Origin: Burkholderiales bacterium RIFCSPHIGHO2_12_FULL_63_20
Lineage (GTDB): Bacteria; Pseudomonadota; Gammaproteobacteria; Burkholderiales; Burkholderiaceae_C
Assembly: GCA_001770775.1 (NCBI GenBank)
Contig: MESA01000007.1
Coordinates: 179,274 to 243,273 of the forward strand
DNA: 64,000 nucleotides
Direction: 5' to 3'
Position numbers and translations under genes: made by a program. Numbering within the stretch: the first letter of the stretch is position 1; each line of letters starts with the position of its first letter. Shown one piece after another: positions 46,401-56,316 of the stretch. The notes under the pieces were generated by a model. That model worked only from the letters and a program-made list of their open reading frames with translations. It was not told the DNA's origin and did not search any database.

Positions 46401-48001
46401 GATGAACAGGACACCTCGATGGATTGCGCCCAGCTGGGCGGGAAGTCGGCATCGGCTTCGCAGCCGGGTTGCGCGTCGAACGGATGCTGCAGCAGACGGT
46501 GCAGGCGCTGCACCTCGCTGTCGTCTCCGCGTTGCGCCTGACGGATGGCGGTTTCCGCCATGTGGTTGCGCAGCACGTACAAGGGGTTGACGCGGTTCAT
46601 GCGCACGGCACGCTCGGCGTCCACGCTCTGCTCGGCACGCAGGCGCTGGGCATAGCGCACGGCCCAGGCGTCGAACGCTTCCCGGTCCAGAAACAGATCG
46701 CGGATGCGGGCATTCTCAGGGGCATCGGGCGACAGGTCCGAGCGGAACTCGGCCAGGCGCCGGAAGGCAATCGTGAAATCGACGCGCCCCCGGGCCAGCA
46801 AGGTCAGCCAATCCAGCGCCAGCCTCTGGTCGTCGGAGCGGTCTCCGGCGGCGTCGCCAGACAGCGGGCGCAGACCGATCTTCGCGCACCAGCGCTCGGT
46901 CATGGCCTTGGGAAAGTGCGTCTCGTAGGTCTGCAAGACATCGACCACCACCTGCGGGTCGTCCTGAGCCTCGGGGATCAGGGGCAGCAGCGCCTGGGCC
47001 AGCGCACGCAGGTTCCAATAGCCAATCTGCGGCTGGTTGCTCCAGGAGTAGCGCCCTTGGTCGTCGGAGTGGTTGCAGATGTGCTCCGGATCGAAGGCAT
47101 CCAGGAAGCCAAAGGGGCCGTAGTCGATCGTCAGGCCCAGGATGGACATGTTGTCAGTGTTCATCACCCCGTGGCAGAAGCCCACGCTCTGCCAGTCGGC
47201 CATCAGGCGGGCGGTGCGCTGCAGCACGGCGTCCAGCAGCGCCAGGGCGCGGTTGGGCGCGTCCTGCAGTTCGGGGTAATGGTGGGTCACAACGAAATCG
47301 ACCAAATCGGCCAGCACCTCGTGATGGCGCGGATGGCGGTGGTGCGAGAAATGCTCGAAGTGGCCAAAGCGCAGGAAACTGGGCGCGACCCGAGTGACCA
47401 CCGCGGCCGTCTCAAAGCTCTCGCGGCGCACAGCCAGGGGCGAGGCCGTCAGCGCCAGCGCCCGGGTGGTGGGAATGCCCAGGCCATGCATGGCCTCGCT
47501 ACACAGGTACTCGCGGATGGACGAGCGCAGCACGGCGCGGCCATCGGCCCGGCGGGAATACGGGGTGGCCCCAGCACCTTTGAGCTGGATTTCCTGCGGG
47601 CCCATGGGCGTGTCGAGTTCGCCTAGCAGCAAGGCCCGACCATCGCCCAACTGACCTGCCCACTGCCCGAACTGGTGCCCGCTGTACACCGTGGCCATCG
47701 GCGCCATGCCAGCCCAGCGGGCGTTGCCACTGAGCACCGCCAAGGCGCTGGCGCCTGCCGTGTCGGCTGCGTCGTGCCATTGGGGGGGGAGTCCCATCTC
47801 TTGCGCCAAGTGGTCGTTGACGGCCACCCAGCGGGGCTGCGGCATGGGATCGCCCTCCCACGACGTGCCCAACGGCACCTGCAAGCGCGCGTGCAAGGCC
47901 TCGCTGCGCTGCGCCAGGCGGTTGAGCCAGCGCTCAGGCGCGGGAGGCCAGGCGGCTGGCATGACGCAGGCGCCCAGATCGGGGGAAAGGGTCTCAGACA
48001 T
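46397..48001 (-). CDS. selO: Protein adenylyltransferase SelO (YdiU)
   Basis: This 534-residue pseudokinase-fold enzyme transfers AMP to protein targets. It has the substrate/ATP segments [20 protein letters not shown] and [20 protein letters not shown], and the metal-binding [19 protein letters not shown]. The protein ends VSCSS, the redox cysteine tail found in bacterial SelO where animals carry selenocysteine. ATG 48001 was chosen. SelO and MsrB overlap by four bases and act in oxidative stress, so the fusion is functionally sensible. Confidence 0.94.
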   Translation of the reverse strand: MSETLSPDLGACVMPAAWPPAPERWLNRLAQRSEALHARLQVPLGTSWEGDPMPQPRWVAVNDHLAQEMGLPPQWHDAADTAGASALAVLSGNARWAGMAPMATVYSGHQFGQWAGQLGDGRALLLGELDTPMGPQEIQLKGAGATPYSRRADGRAVLRSSIREYLCSEAMHGLGIPTTRALALTASPLAVRRESFETAAVVTRVAPSFLRFGHFEHFSHHRHPRHHEVLADLVDFVVTHHYPELQDAPNRALALLDAVLQRTARLMADWQSVGFCHGVMNTDNMSILGLTIDYGPFGFLDAFDPEHICNHSDDQGRYSWSNQPQIGYWNLRALAQALLPLIPEAQDDPQVVVDVLQTYETHFPKAMTERWCAKIGLRPLSGDAAGDRSDDQRLALDWLTLLARGRVDFTIAFRRLAEFRSDLSPDAPENARIRDLFLDREAFDAWAVRYAQRLRAEQSVDAERAVRMNRVNPLYVLRNHMAETAIRQAQRGDDSEVQRLHRLLQHPFDAQPGCEADADFPPSWAQSIEVSCSS

Positions 48002-48124
48002 GTGGCTCAGTGTAGACAAGGCGCCCTGCCCCTGAGGCCCGTCGGGCTAATGCTGTCATGACCATGTCCTAAGATGCGCGCACGCCGACGTGAAGACATG
48101 CCGGCTTCTGCAAGGACTGTGACC

Positions 48125-48967
48125 GTGGACATTGTGTTGTTTCTGAAAGCCGCCGTGATGGGCATCGTGGAGGGCTTGACCGAGTTTCTGCCCATCTCCA
48201 GCACCGGCCACCTCATCCTGGCCAACGCCCTGATGGACTTTGGCGGCTCGGCCGGGGCCGAAAAAGCCAAGGTCTTCGAGATCGCCATCCAGACCGGCGC
48301 CATTTTCGCGGTCATCCTGGTCTACCTGCAGCGCATCAAGGACACCGTGACCGGGCTGCGCACCGACCCGGTGGCCCAACGCTTTGCACTCAATGTGATC
48401 ATCGGTTTCCTGCCCGCCGTGGTCATGGGCCTGATGCTGGGCAAGCTGGTCAAGGAACACCTCTTCACGCCCACCGTGGTGGCGACCACCTTCATCATCG
48501 GCGGCTTTTTCATCATGCTGGCCGAGAAGTTGACCGCGCGCTACCAGACCTCCCGCGTTGAGTCGATGGACGACATGACGCCGCTGGACGCGCTCAAGGT
48601 CGGCCTCGTCCAGTGCCTGGCCCTGGTGCCCGGTACCAGCCGCTCCGGCGCGACCATCATCGGTGGCATGCTGATGGGCCTGTCCCGCAAGACGGCCACC
48701 GACTACAGCTTCTTCCTGGGCATTCCCACGCTGGTGGGCGCTGGTGCCTACAGCCTGTACAAGGAACGTGCCCTGCTGTCGCTGGCCGACCTGCCGCTGT
48801 TCCTGACCGGGCTGGTGTTTGCTTTCCTGTCGGCCTGGGTGTGCGTGCGCTGGTTGATCCGCTACGTCTCCAGCCACAACTTCATGCCCTTTGCCTGGTA
48901 CCGCATCGCCTTTGGTGTGCTGATCCTGGTCACCTCGCACCTGGGCTGGATCACCTGGGCGGAGTGA
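48125..48967 (+). CDS. uppP: Undecaprenyl-diphosphate phosphatase
   Basis: This 280-residue inner-membrane enzyme recycles the lipid carrier for peptidoglycan by cleaving undecaprenyl diphosphate. It has signature motifs [16 protein letters not shown] and [15 protein letters not shown] and eight-helix topology. GTG 48125 was preferred: AAGGA lies eight bases upstream and the protein then begins exactly like other UppP proteins ([13 protein letters not shown]). In-frame ATGs at 48074 and 48098 would add a short basic stretch and cannot be fully excluded. Confidence 0.95.
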   Translation: MDIVLFLKAAVMGIVEGLTEFLPISSTGHLILANALMDFGGSAGAEKAKVFEIAIQTGAIFAVILVYLQRIKDTVTGLRTDPVAQRFALNVIIGFLPAVVMGLMLGKLVKEHLFTPTVVATTFIIGGFFIMLAEKLTARYQTSRVESMDDMTPLDALKVGLVQCLALVPGTSRSGATIIGGMLMGLSRKTATDYSFFLGIPTLVGAGAYSLYKERALLSLADLPLFLTGLVFAFLSAWVCVRWLIRYVSSHNFMPFAWYRIAFGVLILVTSHLGWITWAE

Positions 48968-48974
48968 GGGCGCC

Positions 48975-49796
48975 ATGAACTGCCGCCATGAGGCCCTGGC
49001 AGTGCTGCTGGAGGCGGACCCCATCGCCAAAGCCGCACGTGCTGCCGCCCTGTGGGATGCGGTCCAGGCCGATGCCGCCCTGCTGCCCGACGAGGCCCAA
49101 CGCGCCGAGGCAATCACCCTGACACCCGATCAGGAGGCGGCCATGCCAGGCCGACCGGAGCGGCCACGTCTGGTGAGCGCCACGCAGGTGCCGGCCCGCT
49201 CGCCCTTCACCCCCGAAGGCCGCGCCGCCCTGCTCCACGCCATCTGCCACATCGAGTTCAACGCCATCAACCTGGCCCTGGACGCCGTCTGGCGCTTTGC
49301 CGACATGCCCTCTTCCTTCTACCGCGACTGGCTGCAGGTGGCCGGTGAAGAGGCCCTGCACTTCACCCTGCTGCGCACCCACCTGGAAAGCCTGGGCTCG
49401 CGCTACGGCGACTTCGACGCCCACGATGGCCTGTGGACCATGTGCCACAAGACCCGCCACGACATCGTCGCGCGCATGGCCCTGGTGCCCCGCACGCTGG
49501 AAGCCCGCGGCCTGGACGCCACCCCGCTGATCCAGGACAAGCTCACCCGCGCCGGCGACCTGCGTGCCGTCGAGATCCTGGACATCATCTTGCGTGACGA
49601 GGTGGGCCATGTGCGCATTGGCAACCACTGGTTCCACCACCTCTGCCAGGCGCAGCAGTTGGATGCGTTCACGCTCTACCCCGAGCTGGTCAAACGCTAC
49701 GAGGCGCCCCGCATGCGCCCCCCGTTCAACGAGGCCGCCCGCAAAGCCGCGGGCTTCACCGACGCCGAACTCGCGTTTCTGCTGGGCGAAGACTGA
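48975..49796 (+). CDS. DUF455 ferritin-like protein
   Basis: This 273-residue protein has the ferritin-like four-helix pattern with glutamate/histidine clusters suited to a diiron site: LLHAICHIEFNAINLALD, AGEEALHFTLLR and LDIILRDEVGHVRIGNHWF. Members are described only as DUF455; one possible role is oxidation chemistry, but no function is established. The gene starts seven bases after the uppP stop, so it is probably co-transcribed. Confidence 0.85.
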   Translation: MNCRHEALAVLLEADPIAKAARAAALWDAVQADAALLPDEAQRAEAITLTPDQEAAMPGRPERPRLVSATQVPARSPFTPEGRAALLHAICHIEFNAINLALDAVWRFADMPSSFYRDWLQVAGEEALHFTLLRTHLESLGSRYGDFDAHDGLWTMCHKTRHDIVARMALVPRTLEARGLDATPLIQDKLTRAGDLRAVEILDIILRDEVGHVRIGNHWFHHLCQAQQLDAFTLYPELVKRYEAPRMRPPFNEAARKAAGFTDAELAFLLGED

Positions 49797-49827
49797 GCCG
49801 CCTTCGACCGCCTCGCACCCGATCGCA

Positions 49828-50736
49828 TCAACCGCGCGGGTGGTGCTTCTCGTGCAATTGCCGCAATCGCTCCCGCGCTACGTGGGTGTAGACCTGCGTG
49901 GTAGAAATGTCGGCGTGTCCCAGCAGCATCTGCACCACGCGCAGATCAGCACCGTGGTTGAGCAAGTGTGTCGCAAACGCATGGCGCAGGGTGTGCGGCG
50001 ACAGGTGCTGGGTGATGCCCGCGTGCAGCGCGTACTTCTTGACCAGCTTCCAGAACATCTGGCGGCTCATCGCATCACCGCGCGCCGTCACAAACAGGGC
50101 ATCGCTCACCTGCCCGCCCAGGATCTGCGCACGCGCCTGACCGAGGTAACGCGTCAACCAGTCTGAGGCTTCGACCCCGAAGGGCACCAGCCGCTCCTTG
50201 CTGCCCTTGCCGGTGATGCGCAGCACGTTCTCGCTCAGACCCACATGCACGGACTTCAAGGTCACCAGCTCGCTCACCCGCAGACCGCTGGCGTAGAGCA
50301 ACTCCAGCATGGCGCGGTCGCGCAGCCCCAGGGGCTCATCCGTGTCAGGCACGGCCAGCAGGGCCTCGACCTGCGCCTCGGTCAGCGTACCGGGCAAGCG
50401 CATGCGCTGACGCGGGGCATCCATGCGCACTGTCGGGTCGTCAAGCGACAAGCCCTCCCGGGTCGCCCAGCGGTAAAAGCGCCGGAACACGCTCAAACGC
50501 CGCCCCGCTGACGAGGGCAGCGAGCCAGCATGGCGGGCCGCCGCATAACTGGCCAAGTCCAGCTCGGAGGCCGTGACCAGTGTGTGCCCGTCGGGCTGCT
50601 GGCGCAACCAATCAGACAGCGCCTGCAGGTCGCGACGGTAGGCCGCCAGGGTGTTGCCACTCAGCCCATCTTCCAGCCAGAGCATGTCGATGAAGCGATC
50701 CAGATGCGGATCGATCTGCACCTCAGGCCGGGGCAC
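49828..50736 (-). CDS. xerD: Tyrosine recombinase XerD
   Basis: This 302-residue site-specific recombinase resolves chromosome dimers at dif with XerC. The catalytic residues are visible: arginine in LYASGLRVSELV, lysine in GKGSKERLVPFG, HTLRHAFATHLLNHG (His and Arg), GHADISTTQVYTHV (His and nucleophile Tyr). The start codon is GTG; the core-binding domain begins within ten residues, so a longer start is not needed. It overlaps the preceding minus-strand gene by 14 bases. Confidence 0.95.
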   Translation of the reverse strand: MPRPEVQIDPHLDRFIDMLWLEDGLSGNTLAAYRRDLQALSDWLRQQPDGHTLVTASELDLASYAAARHAGSLPSSAGRRLSVFRRFYRWATREGLSLDDPTVRMDAPRQRMRLPGTLTEAQVEALLAVPDTDEPLGLRDRAMLELLYASGLRVSELVTLKSVHVGLSENVLRITGKGSKERLVPFGVEASDWLTRYLGQARAQILGGQVSDALFVTARGDAMSRQMFWKLVKKYALHAGITQHLSPHTLRHAFATHLLNHGADLRVVQMLLGHADISTTQVYTHVARERLRQLHEKHHPRG

Positions 50737-51370
50737 CGAGCAAACCCTGTTTCATGCGGGGGTCGATGGCGTGCTCACCCACAAAAATCTGCAACACCGC
50801 GCGGTAGAGGTCATCGCCCACCACCGGCTTGCCCGCCGCCTTGCCGTTGCGTGACAGCACCAAGCCCTTGCCGGGCAGGTAATCCATGTCCACCACATCG
50901 CCGGGCATCAGCTCACCCAAGCTGTCGAGTTGCTGGGCAAACTGCGTCAGCCGGTCGGCCAGACGGGCCTGTGCTTCCGGGGTTTCATGCCGCTTCACCC
51001 GGCGCAAGAGCGATTTGGTCAGCTCGCTGCTGGGGGCCTGCAGCATGATCTTCAAGCGCAGCCGGCGCGGACCAGTCTCAGCCAGCAAGGACGCAGCGTC
51101 GCTGCTGGGCGTGGAGACGTACAGGCCAGCCACAAAGGCCTTGAGCCAGGCCACGCCGCGCAGCCCCAGGCCGTTGAGCTGCAGCTTCTGCTGGCCCAGC
51201 ACCACGGTGTCCTCAAACTGCTGGCCTTCCAGCGTGGCAGCATGCGCCCCGGCGAACCAGGTAGCGCTCATTGCCGCAGCCAGGCAGACCCCCGTCGCAG
51301 CGCGACGCCATGCGCCCGCCTGCTGCCCCTCGGCGGTATTGAACATTGAAAACCTGCTGCGCTGACTCAT
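50723..51370 (-). CDS. Chalcone-isomerase-like periplasmic protein
   Basis: This 215-residue protein has a signal-like N-terminus (LAAAMSATWFAGAHAA) and a chalcone-isomerase-like fold (PF16036). The segments are LQLNGLGLRGVAWLKAFVAG, LYVSTPSSDAASLLAETGPR, RLRLKIMLQ and DYLPGKGLVLSRNGKA. Bacterial members lack the plant catalytic residues and probably bind fatty acids. ATG 51370 has GGAG upstream. It is the first gene of the pair with xerD, overlapping it by 14 bases. Confidence 0.85.
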   Translation of the reverse strand: MSQRSRFSMFNTAEGQQAGAWRRAATGVCLAAAMSATWFAGAHAATLEGQQFEDTVVLGQQKLQLNGLGLRGVAWLKAFVAGLYVSTPSSDAASLLAETGPRRLRLKIMLQAPSSELTKSLLRRVKRHETPEAQARLADRLTQFAQQLDSLGELMPGDVVDMDYLPGKGLVLSRNGKAAGKPVVGDDLYRAVLQIFVGEHAIDPRMKQGLLGAPA

Positions 51371-51467
51371 TGAAACTCCGTGTGTGCCCCATGGTAACAA
51401 CGCACGCAATCCCTTGTCTGCCGACCGGTCGGCTCAGCGCCCGCATCGCGCCTCACAGGAAAGCAGC

Positions 51468-52217
51468 TCAGAAGGTCATGGCGTTGTAAGCACGACGGAC
51501 CTCTTCCAGCGCCTGCTCCAGGCGCGCGGGAGTGCGCTGAGCGGGGTCGGTCAACGCCTGCCAGTCGGCAAAGGCCTGGGCCTGTCGACGCTTGAGTTCG
51601 GTCTCCCGGGTGGCCGCCTTGGACTTCGCCTCGTCTTCAGTGGGCACCGGCAACACGGTGAGCACCTCTGCCTGCCACGTGTCCAGTCGTGCTGTGCGGC
51701 GAGCCGTGTCCGGCTCGATCTCCGCAATCAGGGCCGAGCCAATCAACACCGCCTCCAGCAAGGTGAATTCGCCACGGCCTACATGCGCCGGCAATTCGTT
51801 CATGAGCGCCTGCGCGGCGCGACGACGACGTGAGGCCTCCTCCGTCTGATCGAGGTTCTGCCAAGACTCGAAGCTGCGCTGGTAGCGGTTATAGCTGACG
51901 ATGCGCTCGGCTTCCGCAGCGGGCACACCGACCTTGGCCAGCGCTGCCTGCAAGGCCGCCCAGTCGTCGGTCGACACATCGCTAGGGCGCCCATCCGAAA
52001 GGACGGCGGGGCGAAGCTCATCGGCAGGTTCCGGATTCCCGGTCGACGCTTGAGGCCAACCAGGTAAGCCGGACTCCGAAGACAAGACCACCCCGCCTTC
52101 GGTCGACGATGAAGAGCCCAAGGTGATCCAGTACGCCCCGGCGCCGATCACGGCGACCGCCGCCGCCGCAAAGAGCACCAGTCGGGAAGGAGCGCGTTGA
52201 TATTGAATCTTGGACAT
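51468..52217 (-). CDS. Membrane-anchored protein of unknown function
   Basis: This 249-residue protein has one N-terminal membrane helix (LVLFAAAAVAVIGAGAYWI, about residues 13-31) and a Gly/Ser/Thr/Pro-rich linker. A largely helical, Glu/Ala-rich periplasmic region follows, with FESWQNLDQTEEASRRRRAA and LDTWQAEVLTVLPVP. I recognise no domain. ATG 52217 was chosen because the frame upstream adds no membrane start. It diverges from the GNAT gene, 144 bases away. Confidence 0.65.
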   Translation of the reverse strand: MSKIQYQRAPSRLVLFAAAAVAVIGAGAYWITLGSSSSTEGGVVLSSESGLPGWPQASTGNPEPADELRPAVLSDGRPSDVSTDDWAALQAALAKVGVPAAEAERIVSYNRYQRSFESWQNLDQTEEASRRRRAAQALMNELPAHVGRGEFTLLEAVLIGSALIAEIEPDTARRTARLDTWQAEVLTVLPVPTEDEAKSKAATRETELKRRQAQAFADWQALTDPAQRTPARLEQALEEVRRAYNAMTF

Positions 52218-52361
52218 GGGCAGAGACGTAAACTGATCAAAGACAATGCGATTGATTCTGGCAGGGTTGGCCGCTTGCAACGCCCCAAAGCATCCCGATT
52301 GCGGGTTTTACCCCTGCCCTATCATGGGGGGTGAGTTGCCAGATTGCGCCCTACGCCCACC

Positions 52362-52901
52362 ATGCCTCTCCCGCCAGAACTTCTGTGCAGGCCCATGACA
52401 CACGAGGATCTCCCTCATGTGCTGGCTCTGCAACACCGCTGCTATCACCCCGACTTCCATGAGCCTGTCAGCGCGTTTGAGAGCAAACTCAGCGCATCCC
52501 CAAAAACATGTTGGGTGATATCAATCGGCCCGGATTCCATCCTGGCCTACTTGGTCTGTCTGCCGATTGCGGATGAAAACTACCCCGTGCTGCACGCCTC
52601 CGACTGGCAGTCCCCCGCTTGGGCCGACGAGTTGTATGTGCATGACATGGCCATCTCCCCGGTGCTGCGTGGACAGGGCGCCGGCCGCCTGTTGCTGAAT
52701 CAGGCCAGGGCCCACGCCGCCAGCCTGGGTCTGGTCCGCCTCAGCCTGATTGCGGTGCAGAACTCGGCAACTTTCTGGGGCCATCTGGGCTTTGCGGCGC
52801 GTCCCGCTACCTCTGAGGCTTTGGTGCGCAAACTCGCATCCTTCGGTGCGGACGCCATGCTCATGTCGCATAACCTCGCTATGGTTTCAGCTCTGGACTG
52901 A
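52362..52901 (+). CDS. GNAT-family N-acetyltransferase
   Basis: This 179-residue protein has the GNAT acetyl-CoA loop in VHDMAISPVLRGQGAGRLLL (R/QxxGxG/A motif) and the later SLIAVQNSATFWGHLGF strand-helix unit. The acceptor is unknown. ATG 52362 was chosen; 52395 is also possible because the domain begins there (MTHEDLPHVLAL). Confidence 0.86.
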   Translation: MPLPPELLCRPMTHEDLPHVLALQHRCYHPDFHEPVSAFESKLSASPKTCWVISIGPDSILAYLVCLPIADENYPVLHASDWQSPAWADELYVHDMAISPVLRGQGAGRLLLNQARAHAASLGLVRLSLIAVQNSATFWGHLGFAARPATSEALVRKLASFGADAMLMSHNLAMVSALD

Positions 52902-53033
52902 CGCCTGGAATGCGTGGGATACGCTGCCGATGACGTGCGCCATCCAGGGAATACCCTGGCGCTTTCGGGCTCTTCGACCGAATACCCCATGGCACATTGA
53001 AGAGATATAACAACTCAGCAAATTTCGCACGGC

Positions 53034-54422
53034 ATGTCCCCTTCGCCCACCCCCTCCATGCTTGAAAACCGCACTTACGACGAACTCAACGTCGGCGACT
53101 CGGCATCCTTGACTCGAACCCTGACCAAAGACGACATCGATGCCTTCGCCATCCTCAGCGGCGACGTCAATCCGGCTCACCTTGACGAGGCCTACGCCCG
53201 TGAGACCCCGTTTCAAAAAGTGATCGCCCACGGCATGTGGGGCGGCACCCTGATCTCGACCCTTCTGGGCACCAAGCTGCCCGGCCCGGGCACCATCTAT
53301 GTGGGCCAGAGCCTGCGCTTCATGCGTCCCGTCAACCTGGGTGACATCCTCACGGTGACCGTCACCGTCAAGGAGAAAAAGCCCAAGAACATGGTGACGC
53401 TGACCTGCGAGAGCACCAACCAGCAAGGCAAGGTGGTCATTACCGGCGAGGCCGAGATCATGGCGCCGACCACCAAGGTGCGTCGCCCCCAGGCGGCCCT
53501 GCCCCAGATGCGACTGGATCGGCTGGAGCGTTTTGAGCAACTGATGTCTCTGGTGGACAAGACCCAACCCGTGCGCTGCGCGGTGGTTTACCCCGAAGAG
53601 CCTCACACGCTGATGGCCGCCGTCGAATCCGCCCGCGCGGGCTTGATCGTGCCGGTGCTGATCGGCTCACGCGAGCGCATCAGTGCTGTGGCCAGCGAGG
53701 CGGACCTGGATCTCAGCGGCTGTGAGTGGCGTGATGCCGACACCCCGGTGCTGGCAGCCCATGCCGCCGTGGAAATGGCCCGCGCCAATGAAGCGTCCGC
53801 GATCATGCAAGGCAGCATCCCGGTCCACACCCTGCTGCATCTGGTGTTGCGGCACGCCGGTGGCTTGCGCACGCCTCGTCGTATGTCTCACGCCTACGTG
53901 GCCGATGTCCCGACCTACTCGCAGCCTCTGATCATCACCGATGCCGAGGTCAACGTCCGGCCCACCCTCGAAGACAAGCGTGACATCGTTCAAAACGCAA
54001 TCGACCTGGCCAAGCGCCTGAAGTTCGAGATGCCGCGGGTGGCGGTCCTGTCGGCCGCCGAGCATTTCAACAGCAACCTCGAGTCGTCCACCGACGCCGC
54101 TGTGCTGTGCAAGATGCATGAGCGCCAACAGATCACCGGTGGGGATCTCGATGGCCCCATGACCCTCACAGCGGCGATCAAGCCCGAAGTTGCCAAGCGC
54201 ATCTACCCCGAATCGTCGGTGGCGGGCCGCGCCAACATCCTGATGGTGCCCAATCTGGAAGCGGCCAACATGCTGGTGCGTCAACTGGCACACCTGTCGC
54301 ATGCCGAGATCGCCGGCATCGTGCTGGGTTGCAAGGTTCCCGTGATCCTGAGCAACCCCACCGACGGTGCGCGCACGCGTGTGGCCTCGGCCGCTTTGGC
54401 GCGCCTGCTGGTCAAGGCTTGA
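53034..54422 (+). CDS. Bifunctional MaoC-like enoyl-CoA hydratase / phosphate acetyltransferase
   Basis: This 462-residue fusion has residues ~10-150 as a MaoC hot-dog hydratase (DDIDAFAILSGDVNPAHLDE, IAHGMWGGTLISTLLGTKLPG) and residues ~155-462 as a phosphotransacetylase-like domain (EDKRDIVQNAIDLAKRL and MERANEASAIMQGSIP-like segments). The known bacterial fusion links CoA-ester hydration with acyl-phosphate formation. No acetate kinase gene is next to it, although such a partner is common. A terminator follows. Confidence 0.9.
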   Translation: MSPSPTPSMLENRTYDELNVGDSASLTRTLTKDDIDAFAILSGDVNPAHLDEAYARETPFQKVIAHGMWGGTLISTLLGTKLPGPGTIYVGQSLRFMRPVNLGDILTVTVTVKEKKPKNMVTLTCESTNQQGKVVITGEAEIMAPTTKVRRPQAALPQMRLDRLERFEQLMSLVDKTQPVRCAVVYPEEPHTLMAAVESARAGLIVPVLIGSRERISAVASEADLDLSGCEWRDADTPVLAAHAAVEMARANEASAIMQGSIPVHTLLHLVLRHAGGLRTPRRMSHAYVADVPTYSQPLIITDAEVNVRPTLEDKRDIVQNAIDLAKRLKFEMPRVAVLSAAEHFNSNLESSTDAAVLCKMHERQQITGGDLDGPMTLTAAIKPEVAKRIYPESSVAGRANILMVPNLEAANMLVRQLAHLSHAEIAGIVLGCKVPVILSNPTDGARTRVASAALARLLVKA

Positions 54423-54470
54423 GCCACCACATGCTGGGGGCACCCGCTCCCAGCCAATGCCAGAAATGCA

Positions 54471-54504
54471 AAAGCCGCCGGGCTTGCACCTCGGCGGCTT
54501 TTTT
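54471..54504. terminator. Rho-independent terminator between the MaoC-Pta gene and ilvC
   Basis: AAGCCGCC pairs with GGCGGCTT around a 13-base loop, with A on the left and a T-run on the right. It lies between two convergent genes and would serve both. Confidence 0.8.
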
Positions 54505-54538
54505 CTGACTGGATGCCGGCATCAAGCCGGCAACCCCA

Positions 54539-55627
<1,089 letters not shown>

Positions 55628-55642
55628 TCAGACTGCGGGCAG

Positions 55643-56134
55643 TCAGACGCGCAGGATGCGCTCGCCGCGCCCGATCCCGCTGGTCCCGGTGCGCACGGTT
55701 TCGAGGATGGCAGCGCGGTCGATGGCTTCGATGAAGGCATCGAGCTTGGACGCGTCGCCGGTCAATTCAATGGTGTAAGTCTTGTCCGTCACGTCGATGA
55801 CGCGGCCGCGGAAGATGTCGGCCATGCGCTTCATCTCGTCACGCTCCTTGCCCACGGCACGCACCTTGATGAGCATCAGCTCACGCTCGGTGTACGGGCC
55901 TTCGGACAGGTCCACCACCTTCACGACTTCGATCAGGCGGTTGAGGTGCTTGGTGATCTGCTCGATGACGTCGTCAGAGCCGTGCGTGACGATGGTCATG
56001 CGCGACAGGGACGGGTCTTCGGTCGTGGCGACCGTCAGGCTTTCGATGTTGTAGCCGCGGGCCGAAAACAGCCCCACCACGCGCGACAGGGCACCGGCTT
56101 CGTTCTCGACCAAAAGGGCAATGATGTGTTTCAT
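55643..56134 (-). CDS. ilvH: Acetolactate synthase regulatory (small) subunit
   Basis: This 163-residue protein has an N-terminal ACT domain (HIIALLVENEAGALSRVVGL, GYNIESLTVATTED) and a C-terminal small-subunit domain. It confers valine feedback inhibition on the large subunit. ATG 56134 gives the standard 163-residue length and has AAGGA upstream; the longer frame upstream adds an unrelated stretch. Confidence 0.97.
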   Translation of the reverse strand: MKHIIALLVENEAGALSRVVGLFSARGYNIESLTVATTEDPSLSRMTIVTHGSDDVIEQITKHLNRLIEVVKVVDLSEGPYTERELMLIKVRAVGKERDEMKRMADIFRGRVIDVTDKTYTIELTGDASKLDAFIEAIDRAAILETVRTGTSGIGRGERILRV

Positions 56135-56316
56135 GGTGATCGTCCTTGCGGGCTCTTGAGTCACTGCGACGGTAACCGCAGCGCCGTGGCCTCGTAGTGC
56201 GATGAATGCGTTGTCAGATGGTTCCGGCTGGGGTCGCCACACAGTTCAGCAGACACCGGCAAGTATCTGCCTGCTGTGCGCTTCACCCTCGCCGGGTCTC
56301 GCTCAATGTCGATGGC

